Positions 50,644 through 59,460 of a stretch of 59,693 nt of DNA are shown piece by piece. The notes below the pieces were generated by a model. That model had not been told where the DNA came from, ran no database searches, and worked only from the letters and a program-made list of their open reading frames with translations. Each line of letters opens with the position of its first letter. The first letter of the stretch is position 1. Source of the stretch: DASWIP01 sp036397635 (GTDB lineage: Bacteria > Actinomycetota > AC-67); NCBI GenBank assembly GCA_036397635.1, contig DASWIP010000015.1, positions 1 to 59,693 on the forward strand, in the 5' to 3' direction. Position numbers and translations under genes: made by a program.

Positions 50644-51053
50644 TTGTGCTCCTCATGGCCGCACAGCCCGAGTCCTGAGCCGCTGGAAGCCCGAGTCCAA
50701 GGACCGGAGCTGCTTCGGTGCCCGACCATGGGGTCGGAGCGCGCCTCTACGAGCCTGGGCGGTCTTCCGCTCAGTTCGTGAGCCACGCTCGGAGGGTTAT
50801 CGCGCTACCAGCGCAAACCCAAGGACCTCATGCGCCCGTAGCGCACCCGGTTCCGGCTCTGTTGCTTCCTTCCCCGAGTGTAGCCTTCAGGGCGGCCAGG
50901 AGATGCGACAAGTGACGCGCTTCGGATGGGGAAGGCGCATCACCTGGCGCTTGGCGGGCAACGTCCCCGTCCATACCATCACGGCGGAAGGGCGACTTCG
51001 CTTTCCCCTCGTGATTCAGGTTGCGGGGGTGCTCCCTAGGAGGGCCCGCTCCA
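50644..51053. other. 410-bp divergent control region
   Basis: This lies between the two divergent halves of the catabolic cluster. No protein gene is credible here. It must contain both promoters and probably PucR-type operator sites. I could not identify a clear palindrome. RBS AGGAGGG (51038-51044) belongs to the amidohydrolase. Confidence 0.45.
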
Positions 51054-52265
51054 ATGCGGACGGTACTAACGGACGGCCACGTCTTCGATGGGTCCCGCTT
51101 CACCCGGGCAGACATCGCGATCGAGGGCGACCGCATAACGGCCGTCGGAACGAGCCTGGACGGAGACGCGGCGATCAGCCTCGAGGGGCGGTCCGTCCTC
51201 CCTGGGCTCTTCGATTGCCACGTGCACGTGATGTTCAGCCACATCGACTTCTGGCGCCACCTGAACACGTCTCCTTCGTACCGACTCCTCCAGGCAGCGC
51301 AGAACCTGCGGGAGACACTGAAGGTGGGGATCACGACCGTACGGGATGCCGGGGGCGCTGATCTTGGCCTCAAGACTGCTGTAGTGGATGGGCTCACTCC
51401 CGGGCCTCGGATGCAGATCTCCATCGGGATCATCGGCCAGACCGGTGGCCACTCGGATGGCTGGCTCCCATCGGGCACGAGCCTCTCAATGGCTCACATG
51501 GATCCCCAGGGACCTGTAGATGGGCCCGACGAGGTACGGAAGCGGGTTCGAGAGTACATCCGGGCGGGCGCGGATGTACTCAAGGTCGCAACCACCGGTG
51601 GCGTCCTCTCACCCCGAGACGATCCGCGTCACGCTCATTTCAGAGCGTCAGAGCTCGCGGTGTTGGCTGAGGAGGCAGAGGCCGCAGGCAAGGCGTTCAT
51701 GGCCCACGCCATCGGAGTGGATGGCATCAAAGCAGCCGTCCGAGCCGGAGCACGCTCGATCGAGCACGGCATCTACCTGGACGACGAGGCGATCGATCTA
51801 ATGCTCGATCACGGGACCTACCTGGTGCCGACGCTTGCTGCCCCCCAGGGCGTGCTCGAAGCCGCGGAGGCGGGTGCCGCGTTGTTTCCCGACTCGCTGG
51901 CGAAGGTGAAAGAGGTCGTGGCGGTGCACGCTGAGTCATTCAAGCGCGCGCTGGCCGCCGGCATCCCGATCGCCATGGGCACCGACAGTGGCATCACCCC
52001 TCACGGGGCCAACCTTCGGGAACTCCAACTCATGAAGATGCTGGGGATGTCGTCGCAACATGCGATTGCGTCCGCAACGACCGTCGCTGCTGGCCTACTC
52101 GGGGTCTCCGATCAGTTAGGCGAGGTAGCTGAAGGGAAGAAGGCGGACCTCGTCGTCATCGACGGAGACCTTGAGGACGTCTCTGACCTGTCCTCTCGGA
52201 TCCAAGCCGTGTTCATGGACGGCTCACCCGTGCATACGACGAAGGAGCTGATCCTTGAACGGTGA
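51054..52265 (+). CDS. Metal-dependent amidohydrolase (imidazolonepropionase/prolidase-like)
   Basis: The 403-residue TIM-barrel hydrolase of the COG1228 type has metal ligands H-x-H in F-D-C-H-V-H-V, a Lys in V-L-K-V-A-T-T-G-G, His in M-A-H-A-I-G and I-E-H-G-I-Y, and Asp in M-G-T-D-S-G. Family members hydrolyse cyclic amides, lactams or Xaa-Pro-type dipeptides. ATG 51054 with RBS AGGAGGG nine bases upstream excludes the longer reading. It heads the plus-strand operon and overlaps the second PucR start by 11 bases. Confidence 0.9.
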   Translation: MRTVLTDGHVFDGSRFTRADIAIEGDRITAVGTSLDGDAAISLEGRSVLPGLFDCHVHVMFSHIDFWRHLNTSPSYRLLQAAQNLRETLKVGITTVRDAGGADLGLKTAVVDGLTPGPRMQISIGIIGQTGGHSDGWLPSGTSLSMAHMDPQGPVDGPDEVRKRVREYIRAGADVLKVATTGGVLSPRDDPRHAHFRASELAVLAEEAEAAGKAFMAHAIGVDGIKAAVRAGARSIEHGIYLDDEAIDLMLDHGTYLVPTLAAPQGVLEAAEAGAALFPDSLAKVKEVVAVHAESFKRALAAGIPIAMGTDSGITPHGANLRELQLMKMLGMSSQHAIASATTVAAGLLGVSDQLGEVAEGKKADLVVIDGDLEDVSDLSSRIQAVFMDGSPVHTTKELILER

Positions 52266-53430
52266 GCTCCAGGTCCTCGTGGACGGTCTGGCGAAGAGGT
52301 TAGGGCGGTCAGTCCTCATCGGCGACCGACACTTCCGACTGATAACCCACAGTTCGGTCGATGGAGAGATCGATCCGGTTAGGTTCCGCTCGATCGTGGA
52401 ACGCGCCGGGCCGCCGGAGGCGATCCAATGGGTGCTCTCCTTGGGTGTCGATAAAGCCGAAGGGCCACTGCGCCTCCCCTCGAACGAAGGGGTTGCCATG
52501 CGGAGCAGGGTCTGCGTGCCGCTGCGTTATGCAGGTGCGCATCTCGGGTACCTCTGGCTGATCGACGACGACGGATCGCTCGGTGACGCGGACCTCGTCG
52601 AAACCATTCACGTCGCCGACGGCGCGGCTGAAGTCCTGTTCCGTTCGGCTGCTCGCCGAACGCAAGAGCATACGGAGGAAGCGCAAGCGCTGCGCGCACT
52701 CATCGGATCAGATTCGGTCGAACAGTCCAATGCACTCACTGCGTTGGGTGAACTAGGACAGTTCCGCTCGGGCGAGGGCATCATCATCGTGATGGTTGAG
52801 CCACTCGAGCAGGCAGGCGAGGAGATCATCGATGTCCTTGACGAGGTTGCTGCCGGGGTCGTCGCCCCCGCGGATCATTTGACTGCGGAGATCGATAGCA
52901 GGGGAGTGCTGCTCGTCACGGCGTCCGCTTTGGGGGCTGAGGATGGGGGAATCGTAGGCTTTGCTAACGCCGCTCTTGCCCTCGCGCGGAAGACGCTCGG
53001 CGAGTCCGTGATCGGCATAAGTGGAGAGTACAACGAACCAAGCCGGGCGAACGTCGCATACGACGAGGCCCTGCAGGCCGTTCGTGTGGCACGGCAAGTC
53101 CCGAGTCTTGGCGGCGTGGCGCTGTGGTCCGATCTGGGTGCGTACCGAGCCCTCGTTCGGCTGCCTGTGGATCATCGGGGGATGATCGAGCCGGGAATCC
53201 GCCGATTGATGTCAGAGCCGGGCGGAAAGGAGCTGACGGAGCTTCTCGGGGTCTACCTCAACAGCGCATGCGATGCTGCCAACGCAGCGCTCACTCTCAA
53301 GGTACATCGCTCGAACCTGTACAGAAGGCTACGGCGGATCGAGGAGATCACCGGACTCGACTTGGACCGCGGCGAGGATCGATTGTCCGCTCATCTGAGC
53401 TTGAAGCTCGTCGAACTTGGAGCGTCATGA
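52255..53430 (+). CDS. PucR/CdaR-type transcriptional regulator (second copy)
   Basis: The 391-residue paralogue of the 49444-50643 regulator has the same layout: R-S-V-L-I-G-D-R-H-F-R-L-I-T-H-S at the N-terminus, V-C-V-P-L-R-Y-A-G-A-H-L-G-Y-L-W, and the C-terminal helix-turn-helix L-K-V-H-R-S-N-L-Y-R-R-L-R-R-I-E. The TTG start lies within the end of the amidohydrolase gene, so it is co-translated. Two paralogues in one cluster may form heterodimers or answer different ligands. Confidence 0.88.
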   Translation: MNGELQVLVDGLAKRLGRSVLIGDRHFRLITHSSVDGEIDPVRFRSIVERAGPPEAIQWVLSLGVDKAEGPLRLPSNEGVAMRSRVCVPLRYAGAHLGYLWLIDDDGSLGDADLVETIHVADGAAEVLFRSAARRTQEHTEEAQALRALIGSDSVEQSNALTALGELGQFRSGEGIIIVMVEPLEQAGEEIIDVLDEVAAGVVAPADHLTAEIDSRGVLLVTASALGAEDGGIVGFANAALALARKTLGESVIGISGEYNEPSRANVAYDEALQAVRVARQVPSLGGVALWSDLGAYRALVRLPVDHRGMIEPGIRRLMSEPGGKELTELLGVYLNSACDAANAALTLKVHRSNLYRRLRRIEEITGLDLDRGEDRLSAHLSLKLVELGAS

Positions 53431-53468
53431 ACGCACGCGACGGAACCCATCCGGAAAGGAAGGATCCC

Positions 53469-54941
53469 ATGGCAACTAGGCTACGACCATGGGGAATCGT
53501 CCTGCTGAGCCTCGCACTTGTTCTCGCGGCATGCACCTCCACAGAGATGCGCTCGCAAGGTGAGGACGCAGACGGCGTACCCTCCACGCTCGACACGGGA
53601 AGCAGCGATCCGTCCGTGGGACCCAAGGGTTCATCGCCCAGCGTCGGAGGGGGCGGAGGATCTACCTCCGGGCCCTCGCGGACACCGAGGTCAGCGTCGA
53701 AGAATCCGATCCAATCGGGAGAGATCGCTCCGCCAGGCGACAAGAGTCCGCTCAAGGTGGGCTTCATCCTCGCGACGGGTGACTCGTGCGCGGCCTTTGG
53801 CGCCGATAACTGCGGAGGCGCGAGCGAGGATCAGGCCCGGCAGGTGCTTCTGGCGATGGTGGCGGAGATCAACGAGAACGGAGGACTAGGCGGGCACCCG
53901 ATCGCCCCGCTGATCAGAGGGACCTCGCAGACGGATCAGAGCCAGGACGCGCAGAGTCGCTCGCAGAACAACACGTGCATCGACCTGACCGAAGACGAGA
54001 AAGTCTTCATGGTCGTGTCGTTCGGTGTGACGAACTACGCTCGCGAATGCTATGCGAGCCACAAGACTCCGCTGCTCGATTCACTCGTGCAGACGGACGC
54101 CAAGGGATACAAAGATGTTGCCCCCTGGGTGATCCCTCCCCTGTGGATGAACGCCACGAACATGGCGCGCCTCATGCCTCGGGTCTGGGACCAGGAAGGA
54201 TTCCTCACGAAGAAGATGGGCCTCATCGCCTATATCGGCGAGGCGTCGAGGCGAAGCGAAGATGTGATGGTGGCTGAGATCGAGAAGCGTGGCGGCAAAG
54301 TGATCGAGGCGGCCCGCTTCCCAGTCACATACGACGGCGTGGCTGCTGGCACCGCCAGCGCTGTGCTTGCATTCAAGAACGCCGGCGTCGATCGCGTCAT
54401 CGTGTGGGCAACGCTCGGAGGCGCGTGGTTGCTCTTCGCCCAGCAAGCCGAAGCACAACTCTACCGACCGCGCTACGCCGTCAGTACGTTCCAGTATCCC
54501 AGGATCGTGATGGAGACCGGTTCCATGCCCCAAGCTCAGCTCAATGGAACATTGGGGGTTGGGTTCTATTCCCTCGCCGATCTCAACGGCGCCGCTCTTC
54601 CTGCTCCGACTAAGAGGGAGCGCGCCTGCTGGGAGATGATCAGTCGCCGGACCCGGATCACGATCGCGAATCGCCAGACCGGAGACACTGTCACGCCGGT
54701 CTGCGAGTTCGGATATCTGCTTAAGGCGGCGCTTGCGCCGGCGAAGGGACGAGCACTCGGCCAGGCCGATGTACCCACCTACTTCGAGCGGCTCGGGCGA
54801 GGCTTTTCGCCCATCGTGTTCCCCGGATCGCATTTCGGTGCCGGTCGGCTGGACGCCATCTCCTCGTACAGGATTTTCACATACGACTCCTCATGCGGAT
54901 GCATGCGGTACAAGGTGCCCTGGCGAGGGATGCCCTTCTAA
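53469..54941 (+). CDS. Substrate-binding lipoprotein (type 1 PBP, Leu/Ile/Val-like)
   Basis: The 490-residue lipoprotein has lipobox L-A-A-C (A-L-V-L-A-A-C-T-S), a Ser/Gly/Pro-rich tether (about residues 30-85), then a type 1 periplasmic-binding domain (V-G-F-I-L-A-T-G-D, G-G-L-G-G-H-P-I). ATG 53469 follows AAAGGAAGG. It shares length and layout with the 23026-24750 protein. No ABC permease or ATPase is in the window, so uptake partners must be elsewhere, or it acts as a receptor. It lies 38 bases after the second PucR gene, in the same operon. Confidence 0.82.
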   Translation: MATRLRPWGIVLLSLALVLAACTSTEMRSQGEDADGVPSTLDTGSSDPSVGPKGSSPSVGGGGGSTSGPSRTPRSASKNPIQSGEIAPPGDKSPLKVGFILATGDSCAAFGADNCGGASEDQARQVLLAMVAEINENGGLGGHPIAPLIRGTSQTDQSQDAQSRSQNNTCIDLTEDEKVFMVVSFGVTNYARECYASHKTPLLDSLVQTDAKGYKDVAPWVIPPLWMNATNMARLMPRVWDQEGFLTKKMGLIAYIGEASRRSEDVMVAEIEKRGGKVIEAARFPVTYDGVAAGTASAVLAFKNAGVDRVIVWATLGGAWLLFAQQAEAQLYRPRYAVSTFQYPRIVMETGSMPQAQLNGTLGVGFYSLADLNGAALPAPTKRERACWEMISRRTRITIANRQTGDTVTPVCEFGYLLKAALAPAKGRALGQADVPTYFERLGRGFSPIVFPGSHFGAGRLDAISSYRIFTYDSSCGCMRYKVPWRGMPF

Positions 54942-54975
54942 CCAAGCCCGCCAACGGATCGAAAGGAACGTCAGG

Positions 54976-56397
54976 TTGCTGCAGGACTACGACACCTATG
55001 ACGCGACGGGCTTGGCGCTGCTCGTCGAATCCGGTGATGCCTCACCGGAAGAGATCGTCGAAGCGGCGATCGCGAAGATCGAGGAAGTGAACCCTGTCGT
55101 TAACGCCGTCATCATCGAGGCGTTCGATCGAGGCCGAGCGACGGCGAAGGAGGGGCCTGCGCGAGGGCCTTTCCGGGGCGTGCCATTCCTTCTCAAGGAC
55201 ATCCACGCCCAGTGGGCGGGGGTTGAGTACACGCAGGCTTGCAGGTTTCTAAAGGGGTTCGTGCCTCAGGAGGACTCGCCGCTCACATCGAGGTACAAGG
55301 CGGCTGGTCTTGTGCTGCTCGGTCGAACCAACTGCTCGGAGATGGGACTCCTGTCGACCGAACCTCTTCTGTACGGTCCGACGCGCAATCCGTGGGATCT
55401 CACAAGAGTGGTCGGCGGGTCCAGCGGTGGCTCTGCCGCGGCGGTTGCCGCGCGCATGGTGCCGGCTGCCCATGCGAACGACGGGTTCGGCTCGATCCGT
55501 ATCCCCGCAGCCTGCTGCGGGGTCTTCGGCCTCAAGCCGACCCGAGCAAGGGTTCCAGAGAGCACAGATTTCGGCGGCCTGGGCGTTGACCATGTCGTAT
55601 CCAGATCCGTGCGGGACTCGGCGGCTCTCCTCGACGCTGTCCGTGGGTCGCCGGCCGAGAGCCCCTACTACGCCACGGACCCCGTTCGACCCTTCGTTCA
55701 AGAGGTTGGGGAGGATCCAGGGCGACTTCATATCGCGTTTTCCACCAAGGACCCGATGGGCCGCGAGTACTCGGCTGCCGTCTCTGAGGCTGTCATCAGC
55801 ACAGCGAAGCTCCTCGAGGAAGCAGGGCATCACGTGGAAGAGAGCGACATCCCGTTCGGATCGACCGTCCTCGAACAGGGACAGAAGCTGATGATCGCCG
55901 GAGCCCCGGCGATCCGACGACAGATAGACGAGTGGGCGGCGCGACTCGGCAAAACCCCAACCGCCGACGACTTCGAGCCCTACACCTGGTTCTTGTACTC
56001 GGCAGGAGACTCCGTCAAGGCTGTGGATCTCCTCATCGCACAGCAAGCCTTGCGAGCGTTGGCGGAAACGGCCATCAGCTTCTTCCACCAGTACGACGTC
56101 TTCCTGAACGCAGTGCTTGCCGAAACACCCCCAGCAATCTCGGAGATATCGTTCTCGCCCGAGTCCCCGACTGGTGGATGGGAGCGCATCAACGAATGGG
56201 CTCGCCCGTTCAACGCGAGTCTCGCGAACATGACTGGGCAGCCTGCTATGTCCGTCCCGCTCGCGTGGAGCGATGACAACCTCCCGATCGGCATCCAGTT
56301 CACCGGGCGCTACGGAGACGAGGCGACCCTTCTCCGATTGGGGTCACAGTTGGAAGAGGCCCGTCCGTGGGCGGATCGGATGGCTCCTCTTCGATGA
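54976..56397 (+). CDS. Amidase signature-family hydrolase
   Basis: The 473-residue amidase has the Ser-cisSer-Lys triad elements: Lys in F-L-L-K-D-I-H-A, the Gly/Ser block V-V-G-G-S-S-G-G-S-A-A-A-V-A-A, and G-S-I-R-I-P-A-A-C-C-G-V-F-G-L-K-P-T. It would cleave an amide to an acid and ammonia or amine, feeding the acyl-CoA ligase that overlaps it by four bases. TTG 54976 with AAAGGAA seven bases upstream was chosen. The exact amide is unknown, and gatA is excluded by context (no gatB/gatC). Confidence 0.9.
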   Translation: MLQDYDTYDATGLALLVESGDASPEEIVEAAIAKIEEVNPVVNAVIIEAFDRGRATAKEGPARGPFRGVPFLLKDIHAQWAGVEYTQACRFLKGFVPQEDSPLTSRYKAAGLVLLGRTNCSEMGLLSTEPLLYGPTRNPWDLTRVVGGSSGGSAAAVAARMVPAAHANDGFGSIRIPAACCGVFGLKPTRARVPESTDFGGLGVDHVVSRSVRDSAALLDAVRGSPAESPYYATDPVRPFVQEVGEDPGRLHIAFSTKDPMGREYSAAVSEAVISTAKLLEEAGHHVEESDIPFGSTVLEQGQKLMIAGAPAIRRQIDEWAARLGKTPTADDFEPYTWFLYSAGDSVKAVDLLIAQQALRALAETAISFFHQYDVFLNAVLAETPPAISEISFSPESPTGGWERINEWARPFNASLANMTGQPAMSVPLAWSDDNLPIGIQFTGRYGDEATLLRLGSQLEEARPWADRMAPLR

Positions 56398-57929
56398 GTG
56401 AGGTCGAACGCAACTCTGGTCAGAACGGGATGGAGGGCCGCGTCGGGTTCGGAACCCGCATCAGCGACATCGCTCGGCAACGGCCGGCACAGCCCGCCAT
56501 CATCTACAGTCAGAGCGGCGGCGCTGAAACTGCATTGTCGTGGCGTGAGCTTGACCGATGGACCAACAGAGCAGCGCGACTGATTGCCAGCCGCGGCGTT
56601 GACGGCACGAGTACGGTTGCTGTGGGTCTTTCGAACTCACCGGAGCACTTCGTTGCCGTCCTCGCTGCCTGGAAGGTCGGCGCGTGCGTGATCCCCCTAC
56701 GTGCGGCTCTGCCCGTCCCCGAGCGCGATAGCTTGCTTGAATTGGCGCAGCCACGGCTCGTCGTGTCCGAATGGGAAGACATCGACGGGATCGGACCCAA
56801 GGAACTGTACGCGGGTGCCTTCGATGATGGCCCCGTTCCATACGTTGTCCCTCATCCGGCGAAAGCCGTCGCCTCCGGGGGCTCAACAGGTCGGCCGAAG
56901 CTGATCCTCGATCCCAACCCAGGTGCCCAAGTTCCGGGTGCCATCAGCGAACAGTTCGGCGAGTGGAGCGGCATCCGCTCGAACCAGATCCAATTGGTGA
57001 GCGCGCCTCTATACCACACGGCACCCTTCAACATGGCCCACGCGGGGCTGTTCGAAGGCCACACGCTGATCCTCATGGACCGTTTCGACCCGGTCCGAGC
57101 GCTCGATCTTATCGAAGGTCATGGCGTCACCTTTTCGCCGATGGTGCCAACGATGATGCTCAGGATGCTGCGTACAAGAGGCGTTGAGTCTCGAGATCTG
57201 GATGGGTTGACCCTCTATCACACAGGCGGACCCTGCCCCTCGTGGGTCAAGCACGGATGGATCCGGCTCATCGGAGCCGAGAACGTCTACGAGGCATTCG
57301 GATCTTCGGAGATGGTCGGCATCGTTGCTGTGCGCGGTGACGAGTGGCTCTTGCACGAGGGGACCCTGGGTCGTCCGGTTCAGACCGAGATCCGCATCCT
57401 TGATCCGGACCGAAGGCCCCTGGCGCCCGGCGAGGTTGGCGAGATCTTCATGCGGCCCTTGTTCGCCAACGGGCCAACTTACCGCTATATCGGCTCCCCT
57501 CCAGCCGCCTCGACTCCAGATGGGTTCATCAGCGTGGGCGACATGGGATGGCTCGATGGGGACGGTTACCTCTTCCTGGCCGATCGACGCGCGGACATGA
57601 TCGTTTCCGGCGGCGCGAATGTCTTCCCAGCCGAGATCGAGGCTTCCCTCAGCGAGCACCCCGGCGTCGCCGACGCCGTGGTAGTGGGCGTCCCCGACGA
57701 TGAATGGGGTCACCGCGTGCATGCGATCATCAAGCCCGTCGATCCTGACGCTCCACCCCCGGTGAGCGATCTTGAGAGCCAAGTTCGCGCCCGGCTCGCT
57801 GCCTACAAGGTTCCGAAGACGTTCGAGTTCGTGACAGAGCTTCCCCGGAACGAGGCAGGGAAGATCCGCCGATCCTCGCTTGCGGAAGACCGAGCCGCCG
57901 TCCAGGTAGCACTGGATCATCTGTCATGA
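56394..57929 (+). CDS. Acyl-CoA ligase (AMP-forming, class I adenylate-forming)
   Basis: The 511-residue ligase has a modified P-loop A-V-A-S-G-G-S-T-G-R-P-K, Y-E-A-F-G-S-S-E-M, V-G-D-M-G-W-L-D-G-D-G-Y and the C-terminal hinge/catalytic block D-R-R-A-D-M-I-V-S-G-G-A-N-V-F-P, with the catalytic Lys in E-A-G-K-I. It would activate a carboxylic acid as a CoA thioester. ATG 56394 overlaps the amidase stop and its stop overlaps the next start. The style is that of steroid/bile-acid-CoA ligases and medium-chain ligases. Confidence 0.9.
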   Translation: MSEVERNSGQNGMEGRVGFGTRISDIARQRPAQPAIIYSQSGGAETALSWRELDRWTNRAARLIASRGVDGTSTVAVGLSNSPEHFVAVLAAWKVGACVIPLRAALPVPERDSLLELAQPRLVVSEWEDIDGIGPKELYAGAFDDGPVPYVVPHPAKAVASGGSTGRPKLILDPNPGAQVPGAISEQFGEWSGIRSNQIQLVSAPLYHTAPFNMAHAGLFEGHTLILMDRFDPVRALDLIEGHGVTFSPMVPTMMLRMLRTRGVESRDLDGLTLYHTGGPCPSWVKHGWIRLIGAENVYEAFGSSEMVGIVAVRGDEWLLHEGTLGRPVQTEIRILDPDRRPLAPGEVGEIFMRPLFANGPTYRYIGSPPAASTPDGFISVGDMGWLDGDGYLFLADRRADMIVSGGANVFPAEIEASLSEHPGVADAVVVGVPDDEWGHRVHAIIKPVDPDAPPPVSDLESQVRARLAAYKVPKTFEFVTELPRNEAGKIRRSSLAEDRAAVQVALDHLS

Positions 57930-59068
57930 AGAACGACGTCTTCATCGTTGGAGCCGCGGAAACGCCGCTCGGAGAGGTGAAGGATCACTCAGAATTCTCG
58001 ATGTTGGCACTGGCTGCCGACGAGGCCCTCGGCGAGGCAGGACTCTCGCTGTCCGACGTAGACGGGCTGTTAGTCAACTACATGGGCGAGCAGGGCACCG
58101 TGCAGGTGAGCGAGTACCTCGGGATCGCACCACGGTACTGCGATTCAACCGATCTGGGCGGTGCAGCGTTCGAAGCGTTCGTCCATCATGCCCAGCTCGC
58201 GCTGCAGGCTGGCGAATGCGACGTCGCCTTGATCGGCTTCGCGTCGAGGCAGCGGTCGAAGCGACAACGCTCCAGTCTCCCTCCGCCGATCGACTCCTCG
58301 TCGCTGACCGCACAGTTCCAGACCCCTGCTGGGTTGCCGCTCCCGATCGGGCACTACGCGCTCATCGCCGCCCGTCACATGCATGAGTACGGAACCACTC
58401 GGGAGCAACTAGCGCATGTCGCTGTTGCGGCGCGCGAGTGGGCGATCCGCAACCCGAAGGCGTGGGCGCGCGAGCCTCTCACTGTTGATGATGTTCTGGC
58501 GTCACGACCGATATGCGAACCGCTGCATCGACTCGACTGCTGTCTCGTTACAGACGGCGGCGGCGCGATCGTCCTGACGCGCGGCGACCGTGCCGAGGAT
58601 GCCACCAAGCCGGCCGTTCGCATCCTCGGAGCAGCGGAAGCGGTGTCTCACTGGCACATCACTGAGCTGGATGATCTCACTACATCCCCTGGGGCCGCCT
58701 CAGCGCGCCGAGCCTTCGAACGGGCAGGGATCGGCCCCCAGGACGTAGATGTGCTGCAGCCCTACGACTCGTTCACGATCACGGTCCTGATCGCGCTGGA
58801 GGACCTTGGGTTCTGCAAGAAGGGCGAAGGAGGTCCCTTCGTAGCGGAGGGCGTGCTGGCGCCCGGCGGCGAACTGCCCTCGATGACGAGTGGAGGTGGG
58901 CTGTCCTACAACCACCCCGGAGCCTTGGGCGTTCAGCTTCTGATCGAGTCGGTGCGTCAACTCCGAGGTGAGGCCGAGGATCGGCAGGTACCGGATGCGC
59001 AGATCGCGGTGGCCCACGGAGTTGGCGGGATGATGTCCACGGCGTCCACGGTGGTCCTGTCACGATGA
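57926..59068 (+). CDS. Thiolase-fold protein without canonical cysteine (possible Ltp2-like aldolase)
   Basis: The 380-residue thiolase-fold protein has V-F-I-V-G-A-A-E-T-P-L-G at the start and G-G-G-L-S-Y-N-H-P-G-A-L-G near the end. The block where thiolases have the nucleophilic Cys reads D-L-G-G-A-A-F-E-A-F here, with Gly aligned to that Cys. Steroid side-chain aldolases (Ltp2) also lack that Cys, use Tyr residues, and pair with a DUF35 partner, as the next gene provides. Y in V-L-Q-P-Y-D-S-F and Y in L-S-Y-N-H are candidates. ATGA overlaps bind it to both neighbours. Confidence 0.75.
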   Translation: MKNDVFIVGAAETPLGEVKDHSEFSMLALAADEALGEAGLSLSDVDGLLVNYMGEQGTVQVSEYLGIAPRYCDSTDLGGAAFEAFVHHAQLALQAGECDVALIGFASRQRSKRQRSSLPPPIDSSSLTAQFQTPAGLPLPIGHYALIAARHMHEYGTTREQLAHVAVAAREWAIRNPKAWAREPLTVDDVLASRPICEPLHRLDCCLVTDGGGAIVLTRGDRAEDATKPAVRILGAAEAVSHWHITELDDLTTSPGAASARRAFERAGIGPQDVDVLQPYDSFTITVLIALEDLGFCKKGEGGPFVAEGVLAPGGELPSMTSGGGLSYNHPGALGVQLLIESVRQLRGEAEDRQVPDAQIAVAHGVGGMMSTASTVVLSR

Positions 59069-59460
59069 CGGCCCTGTTCGATGATCCGGTCACCGCTCCT
59101 TTCTGGGACGCCGCGCAGGAACAGCGCCTCATCTTTCAGAGGTGCGCCCACTGCCGCTCTGCTCAGCTGTACCCGCGAGCTCTGTGCAGGAGGTGCCATC
59201 GGCGCGACATCGAGTGGGAGGAGGCATCAGGGTCTGGCACGCTCTACTCGGTTACCGTGGTGCATGTCGCGGTGTCGGACACGATTGCCACCCCGCACGC
59301 GGTTGGCATCGTCGAACTCGAGGAAGGACCTCGGATCCTGGCGCCGGTTACTCCCATCGACGTCACCATAGGCAGTCGCATGGTGCTCCGCTGGCTGCTG
59401 CCGCCGGAAGGTGCCCCTATAGCAGCCTTCGAGCAACTCGAAACAGGTTCGCACTCATGA
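59065..59460 (+). CDS. DUF35 (rubredoxin-like zinc ribbon plus OB-fold) protein
   Basis: The 131-residue DUF35 protein has zinc ligands C-A-H-C and C-R-R-C (about residues 27-45), an N-terminal helix F-W-D-A-A-Q-E-Q-R-L and an OB-fold C-terminus (S-G-S-G-T-L-Y-S-V-T-V-V-H-V). DUF35 proteins bind acyl-CoA and shuttle it to thiolase-fold partners such as Ltp2 or archaeal acetoacetyl-CoA thiolase. The ATG overlaps the thiolase-like stop and its stop overlaps the next ATG. Confidence 0.9.
   Translation: MTALFDDPVTAPFWDAAQEQRLIFQRCAHCRSAQLYPRALCRRCHRRDIEWEEASGSGTLYSVTVVHVAVSDTIATPHAVGIVELEEGPRILAPVTPIDVTIGSRMVLRWLLPPEGAPIAAFEQLETGSHS

Noticed and set aside
54976..56397. gatA (Glu-tRNA amidotransferase A)
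   Set aside because: The amidase signature is shared, but there is no gatB/gatC and the operon is catabolic.
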